From the NCBI RefSeq assembly GCF_014842075.1, contig NZ_JACYVA010000004.1, forward strand, positions 62,001 to 126,000: a stretch of DNA of 64,000 nt, in the 5' to 3' direction. Shown in pieces: positions 1 through 7,075 of the stretch. Position numbers and translations under genes: made by a program. The notes beneath the pieces are model-generated. The model was not told the origin of the DNA. It ran no database searches and saw only the letters and a list, made by a program, of their open reading frames with translations. Source of the DNA: Sphingomonas sp. CFBP 13720. Its GTDB lineage: Bacteria; Pseudomonadota; Alphaproteobacteria; Sphingomonadales; Sphingomonadaceae. Every line of letters starts with the position of its first letter. Position 1 is the first letter of the stretch.

Positions 1-1
1 T

Positions 2-697
2 CACGATCGCCTGCCATGGCTGGAAAGCGCCGACCCGGACCCCGAACCCGCCGGGCCGGTGTGGCGGACGGCGTTGATCGTGCTGGTCGGGCTGCTGACG
101 ATCGCCGCCATCGCCTTTGCGCTGCTACGGCATCAGGGGTCGCCGACCGCGAGCGGGACCGGCGCGATCATCAATGCGCCCGAAGGTCCGTACAAGGTCC
201 GGGCGCAGGGCACCGACGGGATGCAGGTCGCAGGGCAGGCCGATACCGCCATCGCGACCAGCGAAGGCGCGACCGGCAACGCGTCGGTCAACCTGAACGC
301 CGTACCCGAAACCCCGGTCGATGCCCGCGCGGGCGCACAGCCCAAGGCGCAGGCAACCGGCGCGGCGGGTCGGGTGGAAACCGCCGTGCCGACCTCTACG
401 ACGCGGCTGGAGGCACGTGCACCGGCATCGGCCGCACCGGTTGCGGTGCAGCCGGGCGGCGGCGGATCGGTGGTCCAGCTCGGCTCCTTCCCCAGCGAGG
501 CATTGGCCAACGTCGCATGGAACCAGTTGTCGCGTCGGTTCGCGTATCTGGCACCGCTGGGTAAAGCGGTGCAGCCCGCGATAGTGAAGGGCCGCACCGT
601 GTATCGCCTGCGCGTCAATGGCGGCAGCGCGGGGCAGGCGTCCGAACTCTGCGCCAAGCTGAAGCTGGCGGGCGAAAACTGTTTCGTCGCGCGGTGA
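2..697 (+). CDS. SPOR-domain envelope protein, 5' end outside window
   Basis: The reading frame is open to the left edge, so the true start lies upstream. The visible part begins with an acidic, proline-rich cytoplasmic stretch, then one transmembrane helix (ALIVLVGLLTIAAIAFALL). A low-complexity Ala/Gly/Thr/Pro linker follows, then a C-terminal SPOR-like fold of about 75 residues starting near GGSVVQLGSFPS and ending at the stop. SPOR domains bind denuded septal peptidoglycan, so a division or cell-wall role in the periplasm is expected from the family. The next gene, nagZ, is also a peptidoglycan gene and starts 45 bases downstream, so the two probably form an operon. Family assignment is good; the specific partner is unknown. 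Confidence 0.85.
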   Translation, partial: HDRLPWLESADPDPEPAGPVWRTALIVLVGLLTIAAIAFALLRHQGSPTASGTGAIINAPEGPYKVRAQGTDGMQVAGQADTAIATSEGATGNASVNLNAVPETPVDARAGAQPKAQATGAAGRVETAVPTSTTRLEARAPASAAPVAVQPGGGGSVVQLGSFPSEALANVAWNQLSRRFAYLAPLGKAVQPAIVKGRTVYRLRVNGGSAGQASELCAKLKLAGENCFVAR

Positions 698-742
698 CGG
701 GGCGGGGGCCGGTGGACGGCCCCCGTCGCTTGCGATAGCGCG

Positions 743-1753
743 ATGCCGATGAAGCCTGTGATCTTCGGCCTTTCCGGCCCCGTCCTGACCGCGACCGAAG
801 CGGCGTTCTTTCGTGAAGCCGATCCGGCCGGCTACATCCTGTTCGGGCGCAACTGTGTCGACCGCGTGCAATTGCGCGCGCTGACCGACAGCCTGCGGTC
901 CCTGTCCGGTCGCACCGACCTGCCGATCCTGATCGATCAGGAAGGCGGACGGGTGTCGCGGATGCGTGGACCCGAATGGCCGGACTTCCCCGCGCCCGCT
1001 GCCTTTGCAGCGTTGTATGCCAGGGCACCGTCGTCGGCGATCGCGGCGGCGCGGGCGAACGCCCATGCGCTGGGTCTGATGCTGGCGGAAGCGGGGATCA
1101 CCGTCGATGCGCTGCCGCTGCTCGACGTAGCGCAACCGGGAATGACGGCGGCGATCGGTGACCGCAGCTATGGTGCCGATCCGATGCAGGTCGCGGCGCT
1201 GGGCCGTGCGACGCTCGACGGACTGGCGGCGGCGGGGGTTGTGGGCATCGTCAAGCATATGCCCGGACATGGCCGGGCGACGGTCGACAGCCATCTGGAA
1301 CTGCCACGGGTATCGGCGTCAGCTGACGAACTGGAACGCGATATCGCGCCGTTCCGTACGCTCGCGCGCTATCCGATGGCGATGACCGCGCATGTCGTGT
1401 TCGACGCATGGGATGCGCGGCGCCCCGCCACGCTGTCGCCGACGGTCATCGCCGACGTGATCCGTGGACGCATCGGCTTCGACGGGCTGTTGATGACCGA
1501 TGATATCGACATGAAAGCGTTGTCGGGGTCGCCGGCGGACAAGGCGGCGGCGGCGATCGATGCCGGCTGCGACATCGTGCTCGATTGCTGGGCACGGATG
1601 GACGAGATGGAAGCAATCGCCACGCGGCTGGGCGGCATCGCGGCACCGTCGCGCGCGCGGCTCGACCGGGCGATGGCGACGATCGGGACGGCCGACGACG
1701 CGGCGTTCGCCGATCTGGTGGCAACGCGCGACCAGTTGCTCACACTGGCATGA
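743..1753 (+). CDS. nagZ: Beta-N-acetylhexosaminidase NagZ (GH3), peptidoglycan recycling
   Basis: 336 residues, the usual NagZ length, with no signal peptide, so cytosolic. Glycoside hydrolase family 3 hallmarks are clear: the substrate-binding DQEGGRV segment, the mobile catalytic loop KHMPGHG at about residues 171-177 followed by D-SH, and the nucleophile motif MTDDIDM at about 251-257. The enzyme removes GlcNAc from imported GlcNAc-anhydromuropeptides during cell-wall recycling. A second Met two codons in (749) is an equally possible start, because neither has a strong ribosome site. It sits directly behind the SPOR protein gene, which supports a cell-wall operon. Confidence 0.95.
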   Translation: MPMKPVIFGLSGPVLTATEAAFFREADPAGYILFGRNCVDRVQLRALTDSLRSLSGRTDLPILIDQEGGRVSRMRGPEWPDFPAPAAFAALYARAPSSAIAAARANAHALGLMLAEAGITVDALPLLDVAQPGMTAAIGDRSYGADPMQVAALGRATLDGLAAAGVVGIVKHMPGHGRATVDSHLELPRVSASADELERDIAPFRTLARYPMAMTAHVVFDAWDARRPATLSPTVIADVIRGRIGFDGLLMTDDIDMKALSGSPADKAAAAIDAGCDIVLDCWARMDEMEAIATRLGGIAAPSRARLDRAMATIGTADDAAFADLVATRDQLLTLA

Positions 1754-1811
1754 TCGATACGACATCGTAACGTCTGGCGGCTATCGCACCGGAGATCGCC
1801 GGAGAACCACG

Positions 1812-2237
1812 TTGCTGCCCACTGAACCGTTACCGCTGCACCATAGCTGGCCGCTGTTCGAACGCGGCCAGCGGTTCGATCACGGCCTGCTGCTGCCCGC
1901 GAGCGGACAGCCATGCCCCGCCATGTTTCGCTGCGACCTTTCGGACGACAGCCTGGCATGGACGTCGCCGGTCTATCGGCTGTTCGGCATGGCGCCGGGG
2001 ACGGTGCCCGATCGCGGTCTTACCCTGTCGTTGTACGAGGATCTGTCGCGGTCGGCCGTCGAACGCCTGCGCGCACACGCCATCCGTCACCGGCGCGGCT
2101 TCACGATCGATGCCGAGTTACGCCCGCTCGATACCGCGCGGCGCTGGGTACGGATCACGGCGATGCCCGAATGTCGCGACGGGCGGGCCGTGATGCTGCA
2201 CGGCTGCAAGCAGGACGTGACGCACGAATATCGGTGA
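1812..2237 (+). CDS. Small stand-alone PAS-domain protein
   Basis: About 141 residues if translation starts at TTG 1812, which is preceded by GGAGA six bases upstream; no ATG lies near this point in frame. Residues from about 45 to the end match a PAS fold of the PAS_3 type: a YRLFGMAPG helix region, basic and acidic amphipathic helices, then the strand pattern RRWVRITAMPE and a closing GCKQDVT. No output domain is attached. Such proteins may act as sensor or adaptor subunits, but neither ligand nor partner can be read from the sequence. It lies between nagZ and scpA and is probably co-transcribed with them. The main uncertainty is the non-ATG start. Confidence 0.7.
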   Translation: MLPTEPLPLHHSWPLFERGQRFDHGLLLPASGQPCPAMFRCDLSDDSLAWTSPVYRLFGMAPGTVPDRGLTLSLYEDLSRSAVERLRAHAIRHRRGFTIDAELRPLDTARRWVRITAMPECRDGRAVMLHGCKQDVTHEYR

Positions 2238-2270
2238 CGGCACGTCGGTCGGTTCGATAGGACGGGCGCA

Positions 2271-3002
2271 ATGGACGCCGATATTCCTGCGCTAACGATC
2301 GAACTGGACGGGTGGGAAGGGCCGCTCGACCTGTTGCTGTCGCTGGCGCGGGCGCAGAAGGTCGACCTGCGGCAATTGTCGATCCTGTCGCTGGTCGAAC
2401 AGTATCTGGCATGGATCGATCGTGCCGCGACGCTGCGGCTGGAGCTTGCGGCGGACTTGCTGGTGATGGCCGCATGGCTGGCCTATCTCAAATCGGCACT
2501 GCTGCTGCCGCGCACGCCGGACATGGACCCGGACCCGGAGGAACTGGCGCTGCGGCTTCAGCTGCGGCTCGAACGGCTGGGCGCGATGCGGGAAGCAGGC
2601 GCGCAGTTGATGGCGCGGGACCGGATCGGGCGCGATGTCTTTCGGCGGGGCGATCCCGAAGGGCTGGACAGTATCCGCACCACGGCATGGCAGGCGGGGC
2701 TGTACGATCTGATCGCGGCCTACGGACGCGTCAGCGCGCGCAGCCGCCCGGTCCTGCACGTCGTCGCGACGCGACCGGTCATGACGCTGGACGAAGCGCT
2801 GCGACGCGTGGAGCAATTGCTCGGTAGCCCGATCGAATGGACCGCGATCGAACGCTTCCTGCCGGTCGATCGCGACGCCCTGTTCCGGCGATCGGCGCTC
2901 GCATCGACCTTCGTGGCGACATTGGAACTTGCGCGACAGGGGCGGGTCGAATTGCGACAGGATGCGCCGTTCGCGCCGATCGACGTCCGGCGGATCGCAT
3001 GA
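2271..3002 (+). CDS. scpA: Segregation and condensation protein A (kleisin)
   Basis: 243 residues, matching the ScpA kleisin family. The N-terminal signature (L-GWEGPLDLLLSLARAQKVDL) and the following LSILSLVEQYLAWID helices form the SMC-neck-binding part; the C-terminal winged-helix half ends the protein. ScpA bridges the SMC head domains and recruits ScpB for chromosome compaction and origin segregation. Its stop overlaps the start of scpB by four bases (ATGA), which implies coupled synthesis of the two partners. This linkage to tatABC is characteristic of sphingomonads and other alphaproteobacteria. Confidence 0.95.
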   Translation: MDADIPALTIELDGWEGPLDLLLSLARAQKVDLRQLSILSLVEQYLAWIDRAATLRLELAADLLVMAAWLAYLKSALLLPRTPDMDPDPEELALRLQLRLERLGAMREAGAQLMARDRIGRDVFRRGDPEGLDSIRTTAWQAGLYDLIAAYGRVSARSRPVLHVVATRPVMTLDEALRRVEQLLGSPIEWTAIERFLPVDRDALFRRSALASTFVATLELARQGRVELRQDAPFAPIDVRRIA

Positions 3003-3565
3003 CCGACCCGTTCGTCCGCGCGGTGGAGGCGGTGTTGTTCGCCAGCGAGACGCCGCTGACGCCCGCTCAGGTCCGCGCGCATGTCGGCGAAGGCGACGTC
3101 GCCGGCGCGCTTCGCACGATCGAGCGGACGCAGGCCGGGCGGGGTTTCGTGCTGGTACGGCGCGGCGATCATTGGCATTTCGAAACCGCACCCGATCTGG
3201 CGCACCTGCTGCGTCGCGAGCGCGCCGGGCCGCGACCCCTGTCGCGTGCGGCGATCGAGACGTTGGCGATCATCGCGTATCACGAGCCTGCGACACGCGC
3301 CGATATCGAATCGATTCGCGGGGTCCAGATATCGAAAGGGACGATCGACGTGCTGCTGGAGGCAGGCTGGGTCCGACCGGCGGGGCGGCGCGAGGTGCCG
3401 GGGCGTCCGCTCACGTACGCAACCACACCGTCGTTCCTCGACCATTTCGGGCTGACAAGCCGGCGCGACCTTCCCGGAATCGACGATTTGCGGGCGGCGG
3501 GGCTGCTCGACCCAATCGACGACGCGGTCGCGAGCGCGCTGGAAAGCCGCGACGATAGCGACTAA
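2999..3565 (+). CDS. scpB: Segregation and condensation protein B
   Basis: 188 residues starting at the ATG that overlaps the scpA stop. Two winged-helix domains are visible. The family motif is in the second half: LSRAAIETLAIIAYHEPATRAD, followed by IRGVQ and GRPLTYATT. ScpB dimers bind the middle of ScpA and regulate the SMC-ScpA ring. Any longer in-frame extension upstream would lie inside scpA and is not needed. It is followed 36 bases later by tatA, which has its own ribosome site. Confidence 0.95.
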   Translation: MTDPFVRAVEAVLFASETPLTPAQVRAHVGEGDVAGALRTIERTQAGRGFVLVRRGDHWHFETAPDLAHLLRRERAGPRPLSRAAIETLAIIAYHEPATRADIESIRGVQISKGTIDVLLEAGWVRPAGRREVPGRPLTYATTPSFLDHFGLTSRRDLPGIDDLRAAGLLDPIDDAVASALESRDDSD

Positions 3566-3601
3566 GGCACCCGAATTCGAGTTTCCCGTGGAGTATGGTC
3601 G

Positions 3602-3880
3602 ATGGGTGGTCTTAGCATCTGGCACTGGCTGATCGTCGGCGTCATCATTCTCTTGCTGTTCGGCAAGGGGCGGTTTTCCGACATGATGGGCGATGTCGCC
3701 AAGGGGCTGAAGAGCTTCAAGAAGGGAATGGCCGAGGACGACGATGTGCCGCCGGCGCGTCCGCGCGAGCGGATCGAGCAGCGTGCGGCCGATGCGGCGT
3801 ACGATGCCGATCCGGTGCGTCGCGAGCCGTTGCGGGCAGAACCGCCGCGCGACGCCGATCGTCCGCGCGACGATCGCTGA
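3602..3880 (+). CDS. tatA: Sec-independent translocase subunit TatA
   Basis: 92 residues. A short periplasmic N-terminus with one membrane helix ([19 protein letters not shown]) leads into the [12 protein letters not shown] hinge and an amphipathic helix ([12 protein letters not shown]). A charged Arg/Asp-rich tail follows. This is the standard TatA architecture; TatA oligomers form the transient pore for folded proteins carrying twin-arginine signals. A GGAG ribosome site lies about seven bases before the ATG. tatB and tatC follow in order, so the complete translocon is encoded here. Confidence 0.95.
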   Translation: MGGLSIWHWLIVGVIILLLFGKGRFSDMMGDVAKGLKSFKKGMAEDDDVPPARPRERIEQRAADAAYDADPVRREPLRAEPPRDADRPRDDR

Positions 3881-3942
3881 TCCGCTATTCCAAACCCCGG
3901 TGCGGGGCGGGTTCGCCCGCCCGCGCCTGAATCCGAGCGCCG

Positions 3943-4383
3943 ATGTTCGATATCGCTCCTACCGAATTGATGGTCGTTGCGCTGGTGGCGCTGGTCGTCA
4001 TCGGTCCCAAGGATCTGCCCAAGGCGATGCGTTTCGTCGGCCACTGGGTCGGCAAGGCGCGCGGTGTCGCGCGTCAGTTCCGATCGGGCTTCGACACGAT
4101 GGTCCGTGAGGCGGAGTTGGCCGAAATGGAAAAGAAATGGGCGGAAGAGAACGCCCGGATCATGCGCGAACATCCGGTGGAGGACCAGGCCGCCGGATCG
4201 ATGCATCCGGTCGACGCGCCTTCGCCGCCGCCGCCCGAACCATTCGTACCGCAGGACGATGCCGATGCTTCGCCACCGCCATCCGATGCCGATCCGTCGG
4301 CACCGGTGATGGTGGAGCGCCCGGAAGTGCGTGAAGGGCCGTCCGACCAGCCCCCCGCCGCCGACACCAAGGCCGCGTCATGA
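3943..4383 (+). CDS. tatB: Sec-independent translocase subunit TatB
   Basis: 146 residues. The N-terminus MFDIAPTELMVVALVALVVIGPKDLP is the TatB signature: a Glu inside the membrane helix and the GPKDLP turn. An amphipathic helix with GHWVGKARGVARQFRSGFD follows. The C-terminal third is a disordered Pro/Asp/Ala-rich tail of typical length. TatB with TatC forms the receptor for twin-arginine signal peptides. The stop overlaps tatC by four bases. Confidence 0.95.
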   Translation: MFDIAPTELMVVALVALVVIGPKDLPKAMRFVGHWVGKARGVARQFRSGFDTMVREAELAEMEKKWAEENARIMREHPVEDQAAGSMHPVDAPSPPPPEPFVPQDDADASPPPSDADPSAPVMVERPEVREGPSDQPPAADTKAAS

Positions 4384-5153
4384 GCGAGATCGACGAGAGC
4401 CAGGCCCCGCTGCTCGACCATCTGATCGAGCTTCGCCGTCGCCTGCTCTATTCGGCGGTGGCGCTGGCGCTCGCGTTCGCGCTCTGCTTCTATTTCTCCG
4501 AACAGATTTTCGCGTTTCTGGTTCAGCCGCTGCTGGCGGCAGGGCAGAAGAAGGTGATCTTCACCCAGATTTTCGAGGCGTTCTTCGTCCAGATCAAGGT
4601 CGCGTTCTTCGCTGCCATGATGCTTGCGTTCCCGGTGATCGCGAACCAGTTGTGGCAGTTCGTCGCACCGGGACTGTATCGCAACGAACGCCGCGCGCTG
4701 TTCCCGTTCCTGCTGGCGACGCCGATCCTGTTCATTGCGGGCGCGTCGCTGGCCTATTACGTGACCATCCCGGTCGCGCTGCATTTCCTGCTGGGATATC
4801 AGGGTAATTTGGGCGGCGTGCAGCAGGAGGCATTGCCGTCGGTCGCGAACTACCTGTCGTTCGTCATGCAATTCCTGTTCGCGTTCGGGCTGGCGTTCCT
4901 GTTGCCCGTGCTGCTGATGCTGCTGGAGCTGGCGGGGATCGTCACGCGCAAGCAGCTGGTCGGTGCGCGGCGCTATGCGATCGTCGGCGCGTTCGCCGTC
5001 GCGGCGGTCGCGACCCCGCCCGACATCGGGTCGCAGTTCCTGCTCGCGGTGCCGTTGATCGTGCTCTACGAACTGGCGCTGATCGCGATCTGGTTCACGG
5101 AAAAACGGCGGTCGAAGCGCGATCCGAAAACGGCGGACGCCGAAGCCGAGTGA
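4380..5153 (+). CDS. tatC: Sec-independent translocase subunit TatC
   Basis: 257 residues with six predicted membrane helices. The conserved N-terminal cytoplasmic segment APLLDHLIELRRRLLYS carries the Glu and Arg residues that bind twin-arginine signals, and the first periplasmic loop has the FLxQPLLAA-type pattern. It ends in a short basic then acidic tail. It starts at an ATGA overlap with tatB. It is the last gene of the nagZ-to-tatC plus-strand run; a GC-rich repeat region follows. Confidence 0.96.
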   Translation: MSEIDESQAPLLDHLIELRRRLLYSAVALALAFALCFYFSEQIFAFLVQPLLAAGQKKVIFTQIFEAFFVQIKVAFFAAMMLAFPVIANQLWQFVAPGLYRNERRALFPFLLATPILFIAGASLAYYVTIPVALHFLLGYQGNLGGVQQEALPSVANYLSFVMQFLFAFGLAFLLPVLLMLLELAGIVTRKQLVGARRYAIVGAFAVAAVATPPDIGSQFLLAVPLIVLYELALIAIWFTEKRRSKRDPKTADAEAE

Positions 5154-5252
5154 CCGGCCTCGCCGGGACCGGCTAACGTTTCCGTCGTATCATGAACGGG
5201 TAATGCGCGCGGTAGCGGGTCGCCCTTCGTCATCGCCCGGGCGGTCAAGCTC

Positions 5253-5301
5253 GGCACCCGGCACCCGGCACCCGGCACCCGGCACCCGGCACCCGGCGCC
5301 C
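5253..5301 (+). repeat. Tandem heptamer repeat (GGCACCC)x6 plus one variant
   Basis: Six perfect head-to-tail copies of GGCACCC run from 5253 to 5294, followed by a seventh unit with one change (GGCGCCC). It lies 100 bases after tatC in non-coding DNA, before the terminator of the entericidin-like gene. A seven-base period in a non-coding gap suggests slippage-prone microsatellite DNA rather than a protein repeat. Confidence 0.9.
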
Positions 5302-5320
5302 GGCTCGCGCCTAGCGCCCA

Positions 5321-5356
5321 TAAAGAAAGGCGGCCCGGACATCGTCCGAACCGCCT
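5321..5356 (-). terminator. Intrinsic terminator of the entericidin-like gene
   Basis: On the minus strand a nested hairpin (AGGCGG with CCGCCT outside, CGGAC with GTCCG inside) is followed by a T-rich stretch (TTCTTTA). It begins 21 bases past the stop codon of the small lipoprotein gene. Confidence 0.75.
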
Positions 5357-5377
5357 GTTCCACCCGTCCTGGACGGC

Positions 5378-5512
5378 TTACTTCGTTTCGTTGGCTGCGC
5401 CCGAAACCGCGTCGCCCGCCGACGATACGTCCTTGCCGACGCCTTCAACGGTGTTGCATGCGCTGACGGCCAATGCGCCTGCGACTATGACCATGCTGAA
5501 AATCTTGCGCAT
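5378..5512 (-). CDS. Entericidin A/B-family small lipoprotein
   Basis: 44 residues. A lipoprotein signal peptide (MRKIFSMVIVAGALAVSAC) has its lipobox Cys at residue 19. The 25-residue mature part, NTVEGVGKDVSSAGDAVSG, is the entericidin EcnA/EcnB pattern. The second of two adjacent ATGs (5512) is preferred because it lies five bases after GGAGG, whereas the first is only two bases away. Entericidins are membrane-anchored peptides linked to stationary-phase lysis in enterics; in alphaproteobacteria the role is unclear and often tied to envelope stress. It has its own terminator and a possible stress-type promoter, so it is monocistronic. Confidence 0.88.
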   Translation of the reverse strand: MRKIFSMVIVAGALAVSACNTVEGVGKDVSSAGDAVSGAANETK

Positions 5513-5555
5513 CATAACCTCCATGTGCTGCGGGTCGCCCCGCGGTCGGCAAAGG

Positions 5556-5580
5556 AATGTACGACGCGGCGTTTCGTTCC
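5556..5580 (-). promoter_or_regulatory. Candidate EcfG-like promoter of the entericidin-like gene
   Basis: On the minus strand GGAAC (5580-5576) is separated by 16 bases from CATT (5559-5556). The alphaproteobacterial general-stress consensus is GGAAC-N16/17-CGTT, so the -10 part has one mismatch. A start would fall near 5548, giving a leader of about 35 bases that contains the GGAGG site. Inference from motif only. Confidence 0.45.
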
Positions 5581-5605
5581 GGGCGACCAATGACCTGCCA
5601 CAACG

Positions 5606-5645
5606 AAAAAGGCTCCGCAGGTCGGGGGAAGGACCTGCGGAGCCT
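5606..5645 (-). terminator. Strong intrinsic terminator of the small RNA
   Basis: Perfect 14-base inverted repeat (5645-5632 against 5623-5610) with an eight-base loop, followed on the minus strand by TTTTT. The U-run is only on the minus-strand side, which fixes the direction of transcription. Confidence 0.88.
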
Positions 5646-5759
5646 GTATTCTATACGGCAAATGTGGGCCCGGCGGTGTTACCGGGGGGGGGAGGGTTCA
5701 CACCCACCGGGCCCTGTCTTGGATAGCGAAAGCGGGGGGGGCATAAGGTCGCTATCCGC
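5606..5759 (-). ncRNA. Candidate stress-regulated small RNA with three C-rich hairpin loops
   Basis: Read on the minus strand, a transcript starting near 5759-5757 would fold into three consecutive hairpins. Hairpin 1 pairs 5757-5749 with 5729-5721 (nine perfect pairs) and has a loop with eight C residues. Hairpin 2 pairs 5714-5707 with 5673-5666 and 5704-5700 with 5679-5675, with a loop carrying CCCT followed by nine Cs. Hairpin 3 is a perfect 14-pair terminator stem with loop CTTCCCCC and then TTTTT. No convincing coding frame exists in it. C-rich unpaired loops that can pair with Shine-Dalgarno sequences are a known design of regulatory RNAs. It does not have the closed long-rod layout of 6S RNA or the conserved SRP RNA loop. 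Confidence 0.7.
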
Positions 5760-5766
5760 ATTGCAT

Positions 5767-5791
5767 AACGGGACTTCGGCGGGTTTGTTCC
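5767..5791 (-). promoter_or_regulatory. Exact EcfG (general stress sigma) promoter for the small RNA
   Basis: On the minus strand GGAAC (5791-5787) and CGTT (5770-5767) are separated by exactly 16 bases. This is the full consensus reported for EcfG-type sigma factors of alphaproteobacteria, including sphingomonads. The first hairpin of the RNA begins ten bases downstream, the expected place for a transcript start. Confidence 0.7.
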
Positions 5792-5844
5792 GAGAATTTT
5801 AAGCATTTGGTCCGGTTTCGGATTCATCCTCGGAACGCCGTCGG

Positions 5845-6516
5845 TCAGATCGGAAACGCCCCGCAGCGCTTCGTCTGCCACACGCCCTTGCGCCAGCATT
5901 TGCGGTTTTCGAACTGGTACAGCCGGACCGGGCGGACATAGCCGAGGTTCCGGGTGAACTGCTGTTCGCTATAGGCGGTCAGCGAATTGCGCATCTTGCG
6001 CATGCGAAGCTCGGCGAATTCGCCCAGATACCCGCGGGGGATGAAAACCGCTTCTTGACCGATCTCACCCGCAGCCTGACAGAAGCCCAGCTGCGCCGAC
6101 ACGGTGGAGAAACTGGAATATACGCGCGTCCCGAACTGGTCCAACGCGGTCTGCCCCGCCCGCCCCTTGCCGGCCGTCCGCTGAAAATAGCCGGCGATCA
6201 GATCGTAGCTCTTCTTCAGTTCGTCGGCGTGGTTGAAGAGCAGCGCATTGTAGCTGGACAACGCTAGCAGCGTCGGTTCGAACTGGCACTGGAGCGCGGC
6301 GACATTCAGGCCGGCGCGCAGGTTCCACAGCACCGCGGCACGAAGCTCCTCGGGCGTGGCGCCAGGCAGCGCCTGCGTGGTCACGCCCGGTTCGGCACCG
6401 GTTACGCGCGCACCGTCGAGGTCGAGCGGCTTGAGGAAAAACTGGGCCGATGCGGGCGTTGCCGCGATCGAAAGGGTGGCTGCGGCCGCCGCCGCAAGGA
6501 TACGCACTACGCTCAT
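5845..6516 (-). CDS. Secreted protein of unknown function
   Basis: 223 residues from the ATG at 6516, which has an AGAGG site nearby. A Sec signal peptide (MSVVRILAAAAAATLSIAATPASAQ) gives a periplasmic mature protein of about 200 residues. The mature part contains helical stretches such as LRAAVLWNLRAGLNVAAL and ADELKKSYDLIAGYF, a few Cys residues, and a basic, Cys-containing C-terminus (CWRKGVWQTKRCG). I do not recognise a characterised family; it resembles conserved hypothetical secreted proteins of sphingomonads. It is followed by the stress-type small RNA unit, which has its own promoter. Confidence 0.75.
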   Translation of the reverse strand: MSVVRILAAAAAATLSIAATPASAQFFLKPLDLDGARVTGAEPGVTTQALPGATPEELRAAVLWNLRAGLNVAALQCQFEPTLLALSSYNALLFNHADELKKSYDLIAGYFQRTAGKGRAGQTALDQFGTRVYSSFSTVSAQLGFCQAAGEIGQEAVFIPRGYLGEFAELRMRKMRNSLTAYSEQQFTRNLGYVRPVRLYQFENRKCWRKGVWQTKRCGAFPI

Positions 6517-6676
6517 CAGAACCTCTCTCAAGCGCGGATCGGCGCTTTCGCAAGTCGTGACGGTTACGGAGTTTTCGCGGTCAGCCCAAGCCCAATCTTG
6601 CGCATTCCGCCCACGGTTCGGCGCATGCAGGCGTAACGATCGCAAACCGGATTCGGCGCTCCGGTACGACCGACGT

Positions 6677-6708
6677 GAAAAGGGCCGCCCGGTCGCCCGG
6701 ACGGCCCC
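6677..6708 (-). terminator. Intrinsic terminator of the Met-rich lipoprotein gene
   Basis: On the minus strand GGGCCG-type arms (6707-6702 against 6687-6682) with an inner CCGG/CCGG pairing are followed by TTTTC. It begins about 26 bases after the stop codon of the gene at 6734-7006. Confidence 0.72.
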
Positions 6709-6733
6709 TTCATAATCACCGAAGAACGGTGGA

Positions 6734-7006
6734 TTACATCGCGTTGGTCATGCCCATGTCGTTCGACATCATCATGCTGTCATTCGACATCATGCTGTCG
6801 TTCGACATCATCATGGTGTCATTGCCCATGGTGCCGTCAACGGCGGTCATGTTGTCCGACATCGTGCCGTCCATCATCTCGGTCGAGTTCAGGTCGGTGA
6901 TCGTGGCGTTGTCAGCTGCGGTTTCGGTGTTGCCACCGCAAGCCGACAGGGTCAGTGCCGCTGCAGCGACGAGCGAACCGGTCAGCATCTTGGAAATTGC
7001 ACGCAT
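6734..7006 (-). CDS. Methionine/Asp/Ser/Asn-rich repeat lipoprotein
   Basis: 90 residues. A lipoprotein signal (MRAISKMLTGSLVAAAALTLSAC) has its lipobox Cys at residue 23. The C-terminal half is built of short degenerate repeats such as NDTMMMSND, SMMSND and SMMMSND, with about 18 Met residues in roughly 45 positions. Met-rich periplasmic segments can bind Cu(I) or Ag(I) or act as oxidant sinks, but no assay-based family is recognised, so this is inference. It has its own terminator and no obvious operon partner. The underlying DNA repeats (CATCATGCTGTC-like units) could expand or contract. Confidence 0.8.
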   Translation of the reverse strand: MRAISKMLTGSLVAAAALTLSACGGNTETAADNATITDLNSTEMMDGTMSDNMTAVDGTMGNDTMMMSNDSMMSNDSMMMSNDMGMTNAM

Positions 7007-7075
7007 AATAGAAGCTCCCTAAGCAATGGATAAGGCGGCGTTGTATCGCCGTTAATACCCAATCCGCTCTGGACG

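Noticed and set aside
125..1294. 389-residue antisense frame across the SPOR gene and nagZ
   Set aside because: Arg-rich shadow frame with no motif; both plus-strand genes are clear.
5253..5301. CRISPR-like repeat array
   Set aside because: Seven-base units without spacers; no cas genes in the window.
5606..5759. 6S RNA or SRP RNA
   Set aside because: The 5' and 3' ends do not pair into one long rod as in 6S, and the GGAAGGAAGCAG-type SRP loop is absent. Separate hairpins fit a regulatory RNA better.
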